Assembly: GCA_947177405.1 (NCBI GenBank)
Contig: CAMWUJ010000028.1
Coordinates: 1 to 35,490 of the forward strand
Direction of reading: 5' to 3'
DNA from: an uncultured Porphyromonadaceae bacterium
GTDB taxonomy: Bacteria; Bacteroidota; Bacteroidia; Bacteroidales; Muribaculaceae
DNA: 35,490 nucleotides
Under the pieces are notes generated by a model. The model saw only the letters and a list, made by a program, of their open reading frames with translations. It was not told the DNA's origin and ran no database searches. Below, piece after piece: positions 9,093 to 18,879 of this stretch. A program made the translations under genes and the position numbers. Positions within the stretch are counted from its first letter, which is position 1. Each line of letters begins with the position of its first letter.

Positions 9093-11909
9093 TTATTTCT
9101 TCACAACCACTTTCTTTCCGTTGATCACATAAACTCCGTTTTCAAGATTCTTGAGGCCGGAGGCGGGCTGATTGTCGAGAATCACCTTACCATCCACCGA
9201 CACAACAGTCACCTTGGAGTTGCCGTCAATACCGATAGAGTCAACAGCTCCCTCTGCTGTGTCAAGATCGTAATAATACTCAATAGATTCATAGCCTGCG
9301 GGCCAAGTCATCACATCATCTACAGTAAATGTATCATAGAAGATCTGCAAACGGTAGGTGCCGTCGGTGAAATTCTCCTTGTCGTTTTCATTAAACACAA
9401 CCTTAAACGTCGGAACTTCTGCATCCTCCACTTCCACAATTTCGGGAGTAGCGAAAATTGAATAGTCGAGCTTATTGAGAGAGATTCCTGATGTGCGGAA
9501 GAGTTCAACTTTCTCAGCATTGTTGAATGTGATGGTAAAGTCATCGAAGTTGGTCACTTTAACAGCTTCATCCATAGAAGATCCACCCACAGGAGCAAAT
9601 ACCACATCGTATTCTTTAGGCATAACCACATTCCAGGAATGACTGATGTCAAAGCCGGGCTTACCGGAAAGTGTATAGGAATTACCGTTGAGAGTCACGC
9701 TGATCTTTCCTTCCTTATGATATTCGGAATTAGCCACGTAGAATGAAAGGATGTTATCCATTACATCCACAGAATAATCGGCATCACCGGCAAAACATTC
9801 TTCCTCATTTCCGCGTCTGAGCACAGTATCGTCAAACTTCACTTCAAGACCGTCGTAAGAAGTGATGCGAGGTCTGATACCCTCTTCAAACACGAAACCG
9901 ATCGTATAGCCCCAAGACTGGCAAACCACCTCATTATTCTCATTATTAGGCTCAGGTATATAATCTTTGGATATTTCCTTTTCATAAGTATATACACCCT
10001 CGATGAAAGGAGAATTACCTTCCTGCTCTCCATCTTCACCATCGATGAGGAATGCGCCTGCCTCGATTTTGAGCACATTTTCTCCAAGATTCACCAATGC
10101 ACCTTCAGGAGCGGTGAGCTTGAATGTAGGAACAGCGGCATCGGCAACTTTCTCTACATTATAAGAAGGAACGCCGGCAGAGGGAGTACCGAAAGTGATC
10201 ATATAAGGCGCGCCTACAAATTCAGCTTTCTTAGCGGCAGGGAATTCAAGCTTGAAGTTTAGATCCGTGATTGTTGATCCGGGAGCCGGAGTGATCACTG
10301 CAGCCATCACATTATATACCGACTTAATCTCAGGATTCTTCTCTCCATTGATAGAGAAATAGCCTTCCGGGATAGTCAGAGTGTAAGATCCGCTTTCAAT
10401 AAGTGCTTCCTCACCCTTATCATCATAGAATATGATATCGAAGGCATTCTGAACAGCATAATCCATCACGTTAGCAACGCCGATATATTCAGTGTCACCG
10501 TTGACTAAAGTGATATCCTCCATAGCGAGCTTATTGACAGTCATGAAACTCGGTACATTGTCGAATACAAGAGACACCCAGTCAAGAGAAGAAACGCTTG
10601 AGTTTGCTTCCGGAGTTAACGTATATTCTTCAAGCAGCCCGGGAGCATTAGGATCTATAGTGAAGTGGAAAGTCTGTTCTGCATTCTCCTGGTATCCTTC
10701 GAATACTCCGAAAGTGCCGGTCGCTTCGTCAAATTTTGTCTGATAGAACAGGCCTGACGGCAATGTGATATTGTACTCAGCACTCTCCTCGGCACCTGAT
10801 ACAGTCAGAGGACGGGAGAACATGATAGGAATCATCAAATACATATCATTCATCACAAGTTCAGGCTCTCCTATCTCAGGATAAGCGTATGACCAACCGC
10901 CGACCTTCTCAACATTAATATAGTCAATTTTTTCAGCATCGAAATTGATAGAAGCTTCCGGATCGGTCAGAGGATAGTAAAGATTAAGATAGCTGATCTC
11001 TTTAACTGTTGAATTATTAGCCGGGAAAGAGAATAACGCTTCAAGCTTATTCTCAGAGGAACCGATTACAGTGTATTCAGCTGTGATTTCCGGGCTGGCA
11101 TCACCTTGATATAGGAAAGCACCCGCACTGATGTTAAGCGTCCACTTTCCTGGTTCGAATACCACAGGCTCCCATGTATCCATATCCATAAAAGCAACAG
11201 TCATGGTCACATAGTCGTAATTCTCTGTGTTCCAATCCTGCATAGCCATACCATAATATACAGTACTTCCGTTTGTGGCAGTAATCTCAGCATCATCTTC
11301 CATACTCTGGAATCCCATAAATGGAACATCGGGGAATTCGATGGTAAGATTGTTGAGAGTTGATACATTAGATCCGCTTGCGGGATTAAGCACGTATGAC
11401 TCCAACAAGCTTTCCGCATCAGGATTGATAGTGAAAGTAGAGGTATAAGCATTGCTTATCATTCCTCCATCCATAGGATAAAGCTCCCAGTCATCACCCC
11501 ATTCTCCCTCAACAACCAAACCTTCGGGGATATTCAATGTATATGTTCCGGCCTCTTTAATGGAAGGGAAGTTAATGGTATATACATAATTCCATGCATC
11601 ATCCATTGTGGGTTCTCCAAATGAAGTGGCATGGATAGTTTCTCCACCCTCCTTGGTCACCGTTACGGAAGTAACTTTTTCGTTATCACAGTAATACGAA
11701 GTCATGAAATCATTTCCGAAGCATTTAATTGATACCGAGCTGAATGATTTCACTTCAGCACCATCTGCCGGTTTCACTGACATATAGTCAAACGTTTTGA
11801 CGCCCTCGTCGGCCCGGGTTCCGGGCTGATTGCCGGAGGCGATCAATGTTGTGGCCGAGGTTCCTGCAAGAAGCAGACCCAAGCCGGCGATGTAAAGTTT
11901 TGTTCTCAT
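9093..11909 (-). CDS. Large secreted Ig-like repeat protein with C-terminal sorting tail
   Basis: 938 aa. The signal peptide is about residues 1-25 (MRTKLYIAGLGLLLAGTSATTLIA). At least six modules begin with a similar phrase of the form P..GS.V..L..L.(I/L).F: near residues 45 (KPADGAEV), 171 (NPASGSNV), 293 (FPANNSTV), 431 (TPEANSSV), 540 (TPAPGSTI) and 770 (APVGGSSM). This suggests tandem beta-sandwich (Ig-like) domains of roughly 110-140 residues. The protein is very acidic and has few Cys. The end (VTVVSVDGKVILDNQPASG ... NGVYVINGKK) is a type IX-like tail. It has its own promoter and terminator. No enzymatic motif is visible; a surface-display or adhesion role is inferred only from architecture. 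Confidence 0.85.
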   Translation of the reverse strand: MRTKLYIAGLGLLLAGTSATTLIASGNQPGTRADEGVKTFDYMSVKPADGAEVKSFSSVSIKCFGNDFMTSYYCDNEKVTSVTVTKEGGETIHATSFGEPTMDDAWNYVYTINFPSIKEAGTYTLNIPEGLVVEGEWGDDWELYPMDGGMISNAYTSTFTINPDAESLLESYVLNPASGSNVSTLNNLTIEFPDVPFMGFQSMEDDAEITATNGSTVYYGMAMQDWNTENYDYVTMTVAFMDMDTWEPVVFEPGKWTLNISAGAFLYQGDASPEITAEYTVIGSSENKLEALFSFPANNSTVKEISYLNLYYPLTDPEASINFDAEKIDYINVEKVGGWSYAYPEIGEPELVMNDMYLMIPIMFSRPLTVSGAEESAEYNITLPSGLFYQTKFDEATGTFGVFEGYQENAEQTFHFTIDPNAPGLLEEYTLTPEANSSVSSLDWVSLVFDNVPSFMTVNKLAMEDITLVNGDTEYIGVANVMDYAVQNAFDIIFYDDKGEEALIESGSYTLTIPEGYFSINGEKNPEIKSVYNVMAAVITPAPGSTITDLNFKLEFPAAKKAEFVGAPYMITFGTPSAGVPSYNVEKVADAAVPTFKLTAPEGALVNLGENVLKIEAGAFLIDGEDGEQEGNSPFIEGVYTYEKEISKDYIPEPNNENNEVVCQSWGYTIGFVFEEGIRPRITSYDGLEVKFDDTVLRRGNEEECFAGDADYSVDVMDNILSFYVANSEYHKEGKISVTLNGNSYTLSGKPGFDISHSWNVVMPKEYDVVFAPVGGSSMDEAVKVTNFDDFTITFNNAEKVELFRTSGISLNKLDYSIFATPEIVEVEDAEVPTFKVVFNENDKENFTDGTYRLQIFYDTFTVDDVMTWPAGYESIEYYYDLDTAEGAVDSIGIDGNSKVTVVSVDGKVILDNQPASGLKNLENGVYVINGKKVVVKK

Positions 11910-11996
11910 AAATATTATGTTTGTTTAACACTGTAGAATTATCAGATAATACACTTCAAGGAGAATAAAATAAAAGATGATATATCTTTCATTTCA

Positions 11997-12027
11997 CAAA
12001 TTTACACAAATTTCTTTTTAAAGCAAA
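11997..12027 (-). promoter_or_regulatory. Bacteroidetes-type promoter of the 938-aa protein gene
   Basis: On the minus strand the -7 box TAAATTTG (12004 to 11997) is an exact TAnnTTTG match and TTTTG (12028 to 12024) is the -33 box, with a 19-nt spacer. Predicted start is near 11991, giving a leader of about 80 nt. Confidence 0.7.
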
Positions 12028-12058
12028 ACAAATTTTATAAAAAATGCATAAATTCTTT

Positions 12059-12088
12059 CAGAATTATAGCGACATAACTATAATTCTG
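12059..12088. repeat. Perfect 11-bp inverted repeat
   Basis: CAGAATTATAG (12059-12069) and CTATAATTCTG (12078-12088) are exact inverted copies around CGACATAA. It sits between the terminator at 12101-12138 and the promoter at 11997-12027, about 30 bp upstream of the -33 box. There is no U-tract on either side, so it could be a regulator binding site or a second, weaker transcription stop. Confidence 0.45.
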
Positions 12089-12100
12089 CCATTAAATAAA

Positions 12101-12138
12101 ATTCCCGGGATGAGAGAATATCTTTGCATCCCGAGAAT
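12101..12138 (-). terminator. Terminator of the 731-aa protein gene
   Basis: ATTCCCGGGATG (12101-12112) pairs with CATCCCGAGAAT (12127-12138). The single odd pair is C-A on the plus strand but G-U in the minus-strand RNA, which supports use on the minus strand. The stem is followed on the minus strand by TTTATTTAATGG. It lies 24 nt after the stop codon at 12163. Confidence 0.8.
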
Positions 12139-12162
12139 CAAGATTATAAATTTATTCCTTGT

Positions 12163-14358
12163 TTATTTGGCGATCTTAATTGATTTGCCATTTGCCGTCA
12201 CCACATACACTCCCTTATCAAGCGAAGCGAATTCAACTTTGTCGTAGCCTTCAGCCACAAGTTTGCCATCAAGCGAATATACTTTAATAGCGCCCTTGGC
12301 CACCAGCATCGATCCTTCTGTCTTAATATCGGTAGAATCCAAAACTGTGGAATCCACACCTGCATCGCCATTCAAGGGGAGGGAATATATGTCAAGAGTA
12401 TATTTACGGTCAGTGTCGTTGTAATAATATACGAATAGACGTCCATCAGATCCGTCAGCGCCGAATTCAGGAACGATCGAAGCAAGAACGCCATTATCAT
12501 CAGGACCCACCAGAAGGAGTGTATTGCCTGAAGGATATTTCTCCGATATGGCATCTGCCACCATAAGTTCCTCAACATTTCCTCCCGTCTCCTGTCCACG
12601 CTTTATCAGAAGCATATAAGCCTTTCCATCATTGTCGGAATAAGCGTGAGGAGCGAGAGCCTCGGTGGAAAGATAGCTCTGGGCATAAACCACGTTATGA
12701 CCCATGTTCACATTCTCGATATGGCTGAATGTGCCATCCGAATTAAGATACATGAATCGCATGATATCGTTCTCATCATCGTCAACCAGAGGATAGCGCA
12801 TCTCAAACACATATTGATAGGAATCACCGGCCGGCGTACGTGCACAGTTCACTGTAAGAAGCTCAGGGTCGGAATCATCATCATAATAGTATGTTGCGTC
12901 AACCGTGCATACTTTATTTCCTGTGTATAAGTCGATGAAATTATAAACATAACCGTAGCGGTCGCTGCCTACGAACATAGTCTGAGGCCCGAAACCGGGG
13001 ATGGTTCCCATATCTACAGCACCGGCAGAATATATGCATAGGGTATTTTTAAGAGATCCGTCATTATTATAAGTGAAGAAAGAGTTTACGATTGAATCAG
13101 TGGATCGCTGATAGTTTCCTCGTGTCACAACGAAATCCGGTTTTTCAGCCGAAGCTCCGGGAGCATCGAAGAGGATATCACGCGAATAGCCTAAATTGCC
13201 AACGCTGAAGTAGGAAAAAAGAGCGGTAGGGTTACCGTTTTCATCGTTCATAGTGTCGAGTACCACGGGGATCTCAGTGTGGGAGAACTGCGTGAGTCCT
13301 GTCTGACTCGCAGTATAGAGATTCACTATAAGATGATTTCCTTCACGCTGAGTCATGTCATCGTTCATCGGGTCGTCATATCGGTTATAGAATGGCAAAG
13401 CATATTCCTGAATCAGATACACCACATCATCACCCCTTCGAGTGGAAATCATTATAGGCACATCCTGCTGGTCACCGGCGAATTGAATCACCGGCATTAT
13501 CTTTTCAAAGATTCTTCGCGGGCCTTTTTCATCGATAGCTTTTCCATAGATATTTATAGCAACTTTCTGGGCTAACAGGAAATCCCAGAAACCGGTTCCG
13601 TCACCCTCGGGTTCGAATAAATCTGTCATAAAAGTGATGTAGAAGTTATCGCTATCTCCATCCGGAGCACCTTCCACCACATCGGCTACAAGGTCATCAT
13701 ACGTATCAATAGGTTTGTTGTATCCCTGATCATTCTTGGACTCAAGCTGATAGACAAGGGTGCGGTAGTTGTTGCCATAGTCAAAGGTGCCGTCGGGAAG
13801 GGGATCTACACGATTCACTCCCAAAGCCACCATGAATTCGAGTTTGTCGTCGGTATTAAAGAAATTGCGTGTCACCACCGGGGTGAGCTCGCAAAGCACG
13901 GTACGCACCTCATTCTCGGCATATTCCATTTTATCTTTGATCACACCGATCTCCTTCATATTTTCATCATAGATAGTGAAAGTGTATTCCTGAAGCACAC
14001 GGTCGGTATATGCCACATCGTCATGAGGAGGGATCTCGATATAATCCAATTGAGCTGTATAATACCATAACTGATTGTTAGGTGCATCGATACTTCCAAC
14101 CTCATTAGCAGCAGGCAAGGTCAGAATCGGATCCGGATTCTTTGACTCTGCTTTCAGAGTAGTGCCGGAAGAAGAGACAAGGGAATTGAGTCGGGCTTTT
14201 TCCTTGACATTCTTATTATGGAAAACAGACTTTGAGTCAATCTGATACCTGAACCGGGCAAGATCAAAACTCTGATTCACCGGAGCTGCATAAAGGCTTG
14301 AACCACTTGTCACCAACAATCCGGAGGCAAGAATAATAGAAGTAAAGAGTTTATTCAT
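12163..14358 (-). CDS. Secreted protein of unknown function, possibly propeller-like, with C-terminal sorting tail
   Basis: 731 aa from the ATG at 14358. An in-frame ATG 33 nt upstream would give 742 aa, but the downstream one places MNKLFTSIILASGLLVTSG directly as a normal signal peptide ending near SLYAA, so I prefer it. The body contains repeated short strands ending in aromatic residues, and many surface-exposed acidic loops. Phrases such as 'MFVGSDRYGYVYNFIDLYTG' and 'RLFVYYYNDTDRKYTLDIYSL' resemble beta-propeller blades, but no named family is recognised. The final ~40 residues (IKVYSLDGKLVAEG ... DKGVYVVTANGKSIKIAK) form a type IX-like tail. The gene is flanked by its own promoter and terminator, so it is likely monocistronic. 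Confidence 0.83.
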   Translation of the reverse strand: MNKLFTSIILASGLLVTSGSSLYAAPVNQSFDLARFRYQIDSKSVFHNKNVKEKARLNSLVSSSGTTLKAESKNPDPILTLPAANEVGSIDAPNNQLWYYTAQLDYIEIPPHDDVAYTDRVLQEYTFTIYDENMKEIGVIKDKMEYAENEVRTVLCELTPVVTRNFFNTDDKLEFMVALGVNRVDPLPDGTFDYGNNYRTLVYQLESKNDQGYNKPIDTYDDLVADVVEGAPDGDSDNFYITFMTDLFEPEGDGTGFWDFLLAQKVAINIYGKAIDEKGPRRIFEKIMPVIQFAGDQQDVPIMISTRRGDDVVYLIQEYALPFYNRYDDPMNDDMTQREGNHLIVNLYTASQTGLTQFSHTEIPVVLDTMNDENGNPTALFSYFSVGNLGYSRDILFDAPGASAEKPDFVVTRGNYQRSTDSIVNSFFTYNNDGSLKNTLCIYSAGAVDMGTIPGFGPQTMFVGSDRYGYVYNFIDLYTGNKVCTVDATYYYDDDSDPELLTVNCARTPAGDSYQYVFEMRYPLVDDDENDIMRFMYLNSDGTFSHIENVNMGHNVVYAQSYLSTEALAPHAYSDNDGKAYMLLIKRGQETGGNVEELMVADAISEKYPSGNTLLLVGPDDNGVLASIVPEFGADGSDGRLFVYYYNDTDRKYTLDIYSLPLNGDAGVDSTVLDSTDIKTEGSMLVAKGAIKVYSLDGKLVAEGYDKVEFASLDKGVYVVTANGKSIKIAK

Positions 14359-14454
14359 AAAAATTATATAAGGGAATTTAAGTAGATGCAATTACTGAAC
14401 CGGATTCGACAGTCAACATCCATTTGCTGAATCTATTAAAATCAATGGTGTGAG

Positions 14455-14485
14455 CAAATTTAAAGAAAAAAAACGTAAATACAAA
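14455..14485 (-). promoter_or_regulatory. Bacteroidetes-type promoter of the 731-aa protein gene
   Basis: On the minus strand TTTG (14485 to 14482) and TAAATTTG (14462 to 14455) are exact -33 and -7 matches with a 19-nt spacer. The start site would be near 14449, about 90 nt before the ATG at 14358, and about 30 nt before the upstream alternative. Confidence 0.7.
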
Positions 14486-14527
14486 ATTTATACACAAAAG
14501 TTTAAAACCAGTAGCAGGTAATTGGCG

Positions 14528-14554
14528 AAATTCACCTCATCCCGAGGTGAATTT
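14528..14554 (-). terminator. Hairpin after the ABC exporter gene
   Basis: AAATTCACCTC (14528-14538) and GAGGTGAATTT (14544-14554) form a perfect 11-bp stem with loop ATCCC, 20 nt after the exporter stop codon. No long U-tract follows, only the TTT of the arm, so termination may be partial. Confidence 0.6.
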
Positions 14555-14574
14555 CACTTAGACTTATCTCTAAA

Positions 14575-16758
14575 CTATACTGAAAGGGGAAGTTGATTTT
14601 TTACCAGATTCCAATATTCCCCGTTAAGTGCCACCAATTCCGCATGGGTGCCGACTTCCGCTATCCTCCCCTCCTTTATGAACACTATCTTGTCGGCATT
14701 CTGAACAGTGCTCAGACGATGGGCCGCAACTATAATCGTCTTACCCTCACCATAACTGTTGAGATTCTCGACAATCATCCTCTCCGTATTGGCGTCAAGA
14801 GAGGATGTGGCCTCATCCATGATAAGGATATCAGGATTCTTATATAAGGCGCGGGCAATCATGAGCCGCTGTTTCTGACCACCGCTCACTTCAATTCCCG
14901 CCACACCGATCTTGGTATGCACTCCCATCGGAAGATTCTCTATAAAAGACTTCAAGCCGACGGTTTCCAAGACTTCCAATGTTTTCTCGATATCCGGCTG
15001 ATCGGAAGAGAGCGCTATATTCTCAAGTATTGTCCCTGAAAAAATACGCGTCTCCTGCATCACCACCCCGCAATGACTAAGCCAGTCGGCATTATTTAGG
15101 TCCCTCACGTCATGACCGCTCAATAAGAGATCACCTTTCTGGGGAATGTAAAAACCCAATATCAACTTTATCAATGTGGATTTTCCGCAGCCGCTCTCCC
15201 CCACGAAAGCAGTGACCTTTCCCCGTTCAATCAGCAGATCTATATCCTGCAATACAAATGGCGAGAACGATCCTGCATATTTGAACCATACATTTTTCAA
15301 TTCTATCTCCCCTGTCTTGAATTTCTCATTCCCTCTCCATTCCCCCTCATCGCGAATCACCTCCTCAACCCTCTGATAGGAAAGCAACGCACTTTGGAGA
15401 GTTGAAAATGAAGCTCCTAATGTGGAGATAGGTTGGGATAGCCTTCCCGTGATATAACCCAATGTCATAAGCATACCCAATGTGAGGTCGCCCGAGATCA
15501 CCATCCCTGCGGCAATCCCCGTGACCGACAGGTCTTTCAACCGGGAAATTATGCTGTGTCCGCTTCCCTGAATCTTTCCAATCCATGATGATTTAAGAGA
15601 AGTATTATTAAGTGCCTGTTGCGTCTCATTCCATTTTGCGATATGGGAATCCTCAGCATTATTCACTTTCAGGTCGGCCATGCCGTTGGCAAGCTCATAA
15701 GCCTTGTTACTGCTTATGGAGTGGAGATTGAACGAGGCATAATCAAGAGCCTTCCTCCGTTGGAGGAAGAGAGCGTTCCATCCTAATTCAAGTATCGACA
15801 TCCCCATGAAGAATAGGAAAATCAACGGACTATAATGGCAAAGCAGAATGGAGAATACAATCAGCGACACGGAAATCGTAAGAATGGAAGAGGGAAATTC
15901 CAATAGGAAATCCTTAATTCTATGATGGTCATTGATCTTCTGCACAAAATCGGAACTCACCTTCCTGTCAAAGAAAGACAAAGGGAAGCGGGCCAGCTTG
16001 TTGAGGAAGCCGGTCACCATCCCGATATGTATTTTCAATCCTGTCTTTACCAATAGAAGTTCTGCCACTCCGGATGCCACCAGGCCGCCGGCAGCTACAC
16101 AAAGCTGTCCCAAAAGTAGAAGCCAAACAAGCCCGAGATCGCTATTGCGTATCCCTTCATCCACAGTTCTCTGCAAAAGAAGAGGCACTATAAAATCAGC
16201 TCCCATTATTAGAAGTGTGATCAGAAGTGTGATGACAAAGCTTCGTCTGTGAAGACGGAAGAACTGATAGAGATAGCTGAAAAACTTTTTGAACACATTC
16301 TCCCTCTCGAAATGCTGCAGCCCGAAATCCTCTTTTGGCTCAGTCACAATGGCAATTCCCTTCCCTTCACCGGCTGAAATCCAATATGAATTGAAATCAT
16401 TCTCCTCATATATTATCTTTCCTCTTGCAGGATCCGCCACATGGAATTTACGCTTCTTCTTATCCACCTTATAGAGCACCACAAAGTGATTCTGATCCCA
16501 ATGAAGAATAGCGGGAAGAGGCATATCGAGACAATACTCCGGAGAGATCTTTACAGCAAACGCCTCCATACGCAACTTACCCAAAGTGGACATGATATCC
16601 CTTACCGACATCCCTATACGAGTCATGTCGGTCATCTCTTTCAGCCTGTTCAGCGGAATATTTAGACCGTAATATTTAGAAATCATCCGAATGCAAGTGA
16701 TCCCGCAGTCGGATGATTCCAGTTGACGATAACATTTGAATAATGTCATATCTAACAT
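14575..16758 (-). CDS. Peptidase-containing ABC exporter (C39 peptidase, permease and ATPase fused)
   Basis: 727 aa, the usual length of bacteriocin or peptide exporters that cleave double-glycine leaders. The C39 domain (1-140) has C18 in ESSDCGITC, H91 in DQNHFVVLY and D109 in VADPARG, so the catalytic triad is intact. The permease is about 165-450 with hydrophobic helices around 172-195, 208-232, 288-308 and 310-330. The ATPase has Walker A GESGCGKST (520-528), Q-loop Q568, signature VSGGQ (624-628), Walker B ILIMDEA (645-651) and switch H680. It starts 8 bp after the second outer-membrane barrel gene and is the last gene of the unit. M4 is an equally good start. Known relatives cleave and export peptides; the substrate here is unknown, no HlyD adaptor is present in the window, and no GG-leader precursor was found. 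Confidence 0.95.
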   Translation of the reverse strand: MLDMTLFKCYRQLESSDCGITCIRMISKYYGLNIPLNRLKEMTDMTRIGMSVRDIMSTLGKLRMEAFAVKISPEYCLDMPLPAILHWDQNHFVVLYKVDKKKRKFHVADPARGKIIYEENDFNSYWISAGEGKGIAIVTEPKEDFGLQHFERENVFKKFFSYLYQFFRLHRRSFVITLLITLLIMGADFIVPLLLQRTVDEGIRNSDLGLVWLLLLGQLCVAAGGLVASGVAELLLVKTGLKIHIGMVTGFLNKLARFPLSFFDRKVSSDFVQKINDHHRIKDFLLEFPSSILTISVSLIVFSILLCHYSPLIFLFFMGMSILELGWNALFLQRRKALDYASFNLHSISSNKAYELANGMADLKVNNAEDSHIAKWNETQQALNNTSLKSSWIGKIQGSGHSIISRLKDLSVTGIAAGMVISGDLTLGMLMTLGYITGRLSQPISTLGASFSTLQSALLSYQRVEEVIRDEGEWRGNEKFKTGEIELKNVWFKYAGSFSPFVLQDIDLLIERGKVTAFVGESGCGKSTLIKLILGFYIPQKGDLLLSGHDVRDLNNADWLSHCGVVMQETRIFSGTILENIALSSDQPDIEKTLEVLETVGLKSFIENLPMGVHTKIGVAGIEVSGGQKQRLMIARALYKNPDILIMDEATSSLDANTERMIVENLNSYGEGKTIIVAAHRLSTVQNADKIVFIKEGRIAEVGTHAELVALNGEYWNLVKNQLPLSV

Positions 16759-16766
16759 AATACTAT

Positions 16767-18857
16767 TTACATAATACTTGAATCTGCGGATCCACCGGAG
16801 TTGATATTTATATCCTGATCCACCTTTTTGCCATATCCGAAGGTATATGTCAAGTTAAAACCCACACACCTTCCGGGTGTCCATGACTTTGTGTTACTTG
16901 TATAGACTCCTGTAGCAGAATAAGTGGATCTTTCCAGTTCATAATCTTTATGGAAAATATCACCCACTCCGCAATACACATAAAGATTTCCCTGACCGTA
17001 AGAAACCCCAAAATTGAAAGCGTCGGGTTGGCGATCCATTTGGTAGCCTACATGATCAACAATATATTTCCTACGACCTCTATATTGCGCTTCCAGACTA
17101 AAATTACCTATGATATATCTCATGCTGATCAAGGGCTGGAAGTAGGTATGACTTCGAAAATATCCCTCATTTGTTTTCGTATAACAAATTTTGGGGTAGA
17201 AGACCATAGAGAATTTACGTTTAAACAACTTTATACTAACTCTGGGATTAACGTTAAATTCTTTCGTGTTTTTACTATTTCGTTGAAATTCGATTATACC
17301 TCCCATATCCTCAGGAGCAGCTTCCATATATTTATATATCATATTCCTATAGAATTCACAGGAGAATATAGATGAAAGCTGCAGCCATTCAAAAGGAAAA
17401 TAAGAAGCCTCCACACATGCATACCAGTCTGAGCTCGGCTTGAGATCCGGATTTCCCGAAACCCATGTCAACTCATCTTTCTTATAGATCACGGGATTGG
17501 ATTTTCCGGCAGATATAGGACTTTCAAAGAAATACAGATCTCCACTGACATTCACCTTCTTACTCGGATACCATCGAACGTTGAACGTACATGTTGGAGT
17601 GATGTAATTATTCACTATGTCGTCAACATTATAATAACAATATAGGAAGCCCGGTGTAATATCACAACTCAAATTTTTGGAGAGTCTCCAATAAACGCCG
17701 ACAGAAGTCCTTAAGTCCTCCCGGAATTGTTTGGAACTTGTATTCACACTCCCGGCATAATAAGACCTGAACCATTGGCTTTTAGCATCTACATTGAGCA
17801 TGAATGTGAGTTTGCTGTTTGGTATGTATGAAAGATTCACTCTTACCGGCAGAGAATTCACTTTTTCAGAAAAATCATTTACCACCGCTGGAGTTTCCCC
17901 GAATGTGCTGCTGGAAAACCGGCTGTTATCACCATGAATATATGACCAGCTGCCACTCAAAGTGAACCGATCGGAAAGAACACCAAAATAATCACCGCGA
18001 ATGGATGGTGAATAAGAATCCGACTTCTTGAATCCCTCCGAGAATTCGGATCCAAATAAATTTTCCGACCAGACACTACTTGAATTCCAGGGGCTTCCCG
18101 GATCATGCCTCCAATTAAAACCAATTGTATGAGTGGCCGAAAATTTATCAGTAGTATATTTGGCATTTGCCGCTATAGTGGTATTCCAATCTTCCGAATC
18201 AAAATCGGATATAGATTCCTCTCTGATTTCATCATATTTTATTCCATTGTAGAATATATCCTTATAAATGGTCTCACCTGTCCCGTGTGAATTTTTATTC
18301 ATGATAGACCATGAATTTACACTAATACCATAAGTCATCCTCTTATAACTCAACTTTGAGGCAAGATCATAGTAACCATTAGTCATTGGGAAATTCTGTC
18401 GGGCATAAGCGCGAGTCACTCCTCCCACAACATACTTTGCCATCACGAAATTCACAACATTCCTTGCACCGCGGAATCTTGGATCCGACGGACTCTCCAT
18501 ATATTCTACCTTTTTCACGTCAGAAGGCCAGAATGTGGACAAATCTATCTCATTGGCAGGCTCCCCATTTATAAAGATTGACACCGGCTGGTCAGACAAT
18601 GTCTTGATACTCTCCCCTTCTCCTATCAAGAAAGGGATATTCATCATATCGATAAGACGTCCGGGACTGTTTGAAAGCTGTTTCTCTTTCTTAGTAGGGA
18701 TAATGTTTATCACACCATTCTCTATCCATATTCTATCGCTCTTCACGACAAGCTCCTGAAGATCAGTCGAAGGTATGGAGTCGTCGGCATACAAACCATT
18801 ATAGTTACATGTGACAAACAATAAAAAAAGTATGATGATGACTTGAACTGTTTTCAT
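16767..18857 (-). CDS. TonB-plug-type outer-membrane beta-barrel protein (paralogue B)
   Basis: 696 aa from the ATG at 18857. The open frame extends 234 nt further upstream into the preceding gene, but that part is not conserved, whereas MKTVQVIIILFLLFVTCNYNG is a good signal peptide and gives the same length as the paralogue (695 aa). The mature protein starts DDSIPSTDLQELVVKS, then a plug-like domain to about residue 150 (VSIFINGEPA, DVKKVEYMESPSDPRFRG, NVVNFVMA). The rest is alternating aromatic beta-strands typical of a barrel, ending LTYTFGYGKK and then a polar ~20-residue extension. It lacks the N-terminal carboxypeptidase-like domain of SusC proteins. Spacing of 22 bp upstream and 8 bp downstream indicates an operon with the C39 exporter. 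It may be an outer-membrane receptor or an exit channel for the exporter's product. Confidence 0.88.
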   Translation of the reverse strand: MKTVQVIIILFLLFVTCNYNGLYADDSIPSTDLQELVVKSDRIWIENGVINIIPTKKEKQLSNSPGRLIDMMNIPFLIGEGESIKTLSDQPVSIFINGEPANEIDLSTFWPSDVKKVEYMESPSDPRFRGARNVVNFVMAKYVVGGVTRAYARQNFPMTNGYYDLASKLSYKRMTYGISVNSWSIMNKNSHGTGETIYKDIFYNGIKYDEIREESISDFDSEDWNTTIAANAKYTTDKFSATHTIGFNWRHDPGSPWNSSSVWSENLFGSEFSEGFKKSDSYSPSIRGDYFGVLSDRFTLSGSWSYIHGDNSRFSSSTFGETPAVVNDFSEKVNSLPVRVNLSYIPNSKLTFMLNVDAKSQWFRSYYAGSVNTSSKQFREDLRTSVGVYWRLSKNLSCDITPGFLYCYYNVDDIVNNYITPTCTFNVRWYPSKKVNVSGDLYFFESPISAGKSNPVIYKKDELTWVSGNPDLKPSSDWYACVEASYFPFEWLQLSSIFSCEFYRNMIYKYMEAAPEDMGGIIEFQRNSKNTKEFNVNPRVSIKLFKRKFSMVFYPKICYTKTNEGYFRSHTYFQPLISMRYIIGNFSLEAQYRGRRKYIVDHVGYQMDRQPDAFNFGVSYGQGNLYVYCGVGDIFHKDYELERSTYSATGVYTSNTKSWTPGRCVGFNLTYTFGYGKKVDQDININSGGSADSSIM

Positions 18858-18879
18858 ATAAGTAAGAATTTTGTAAAAT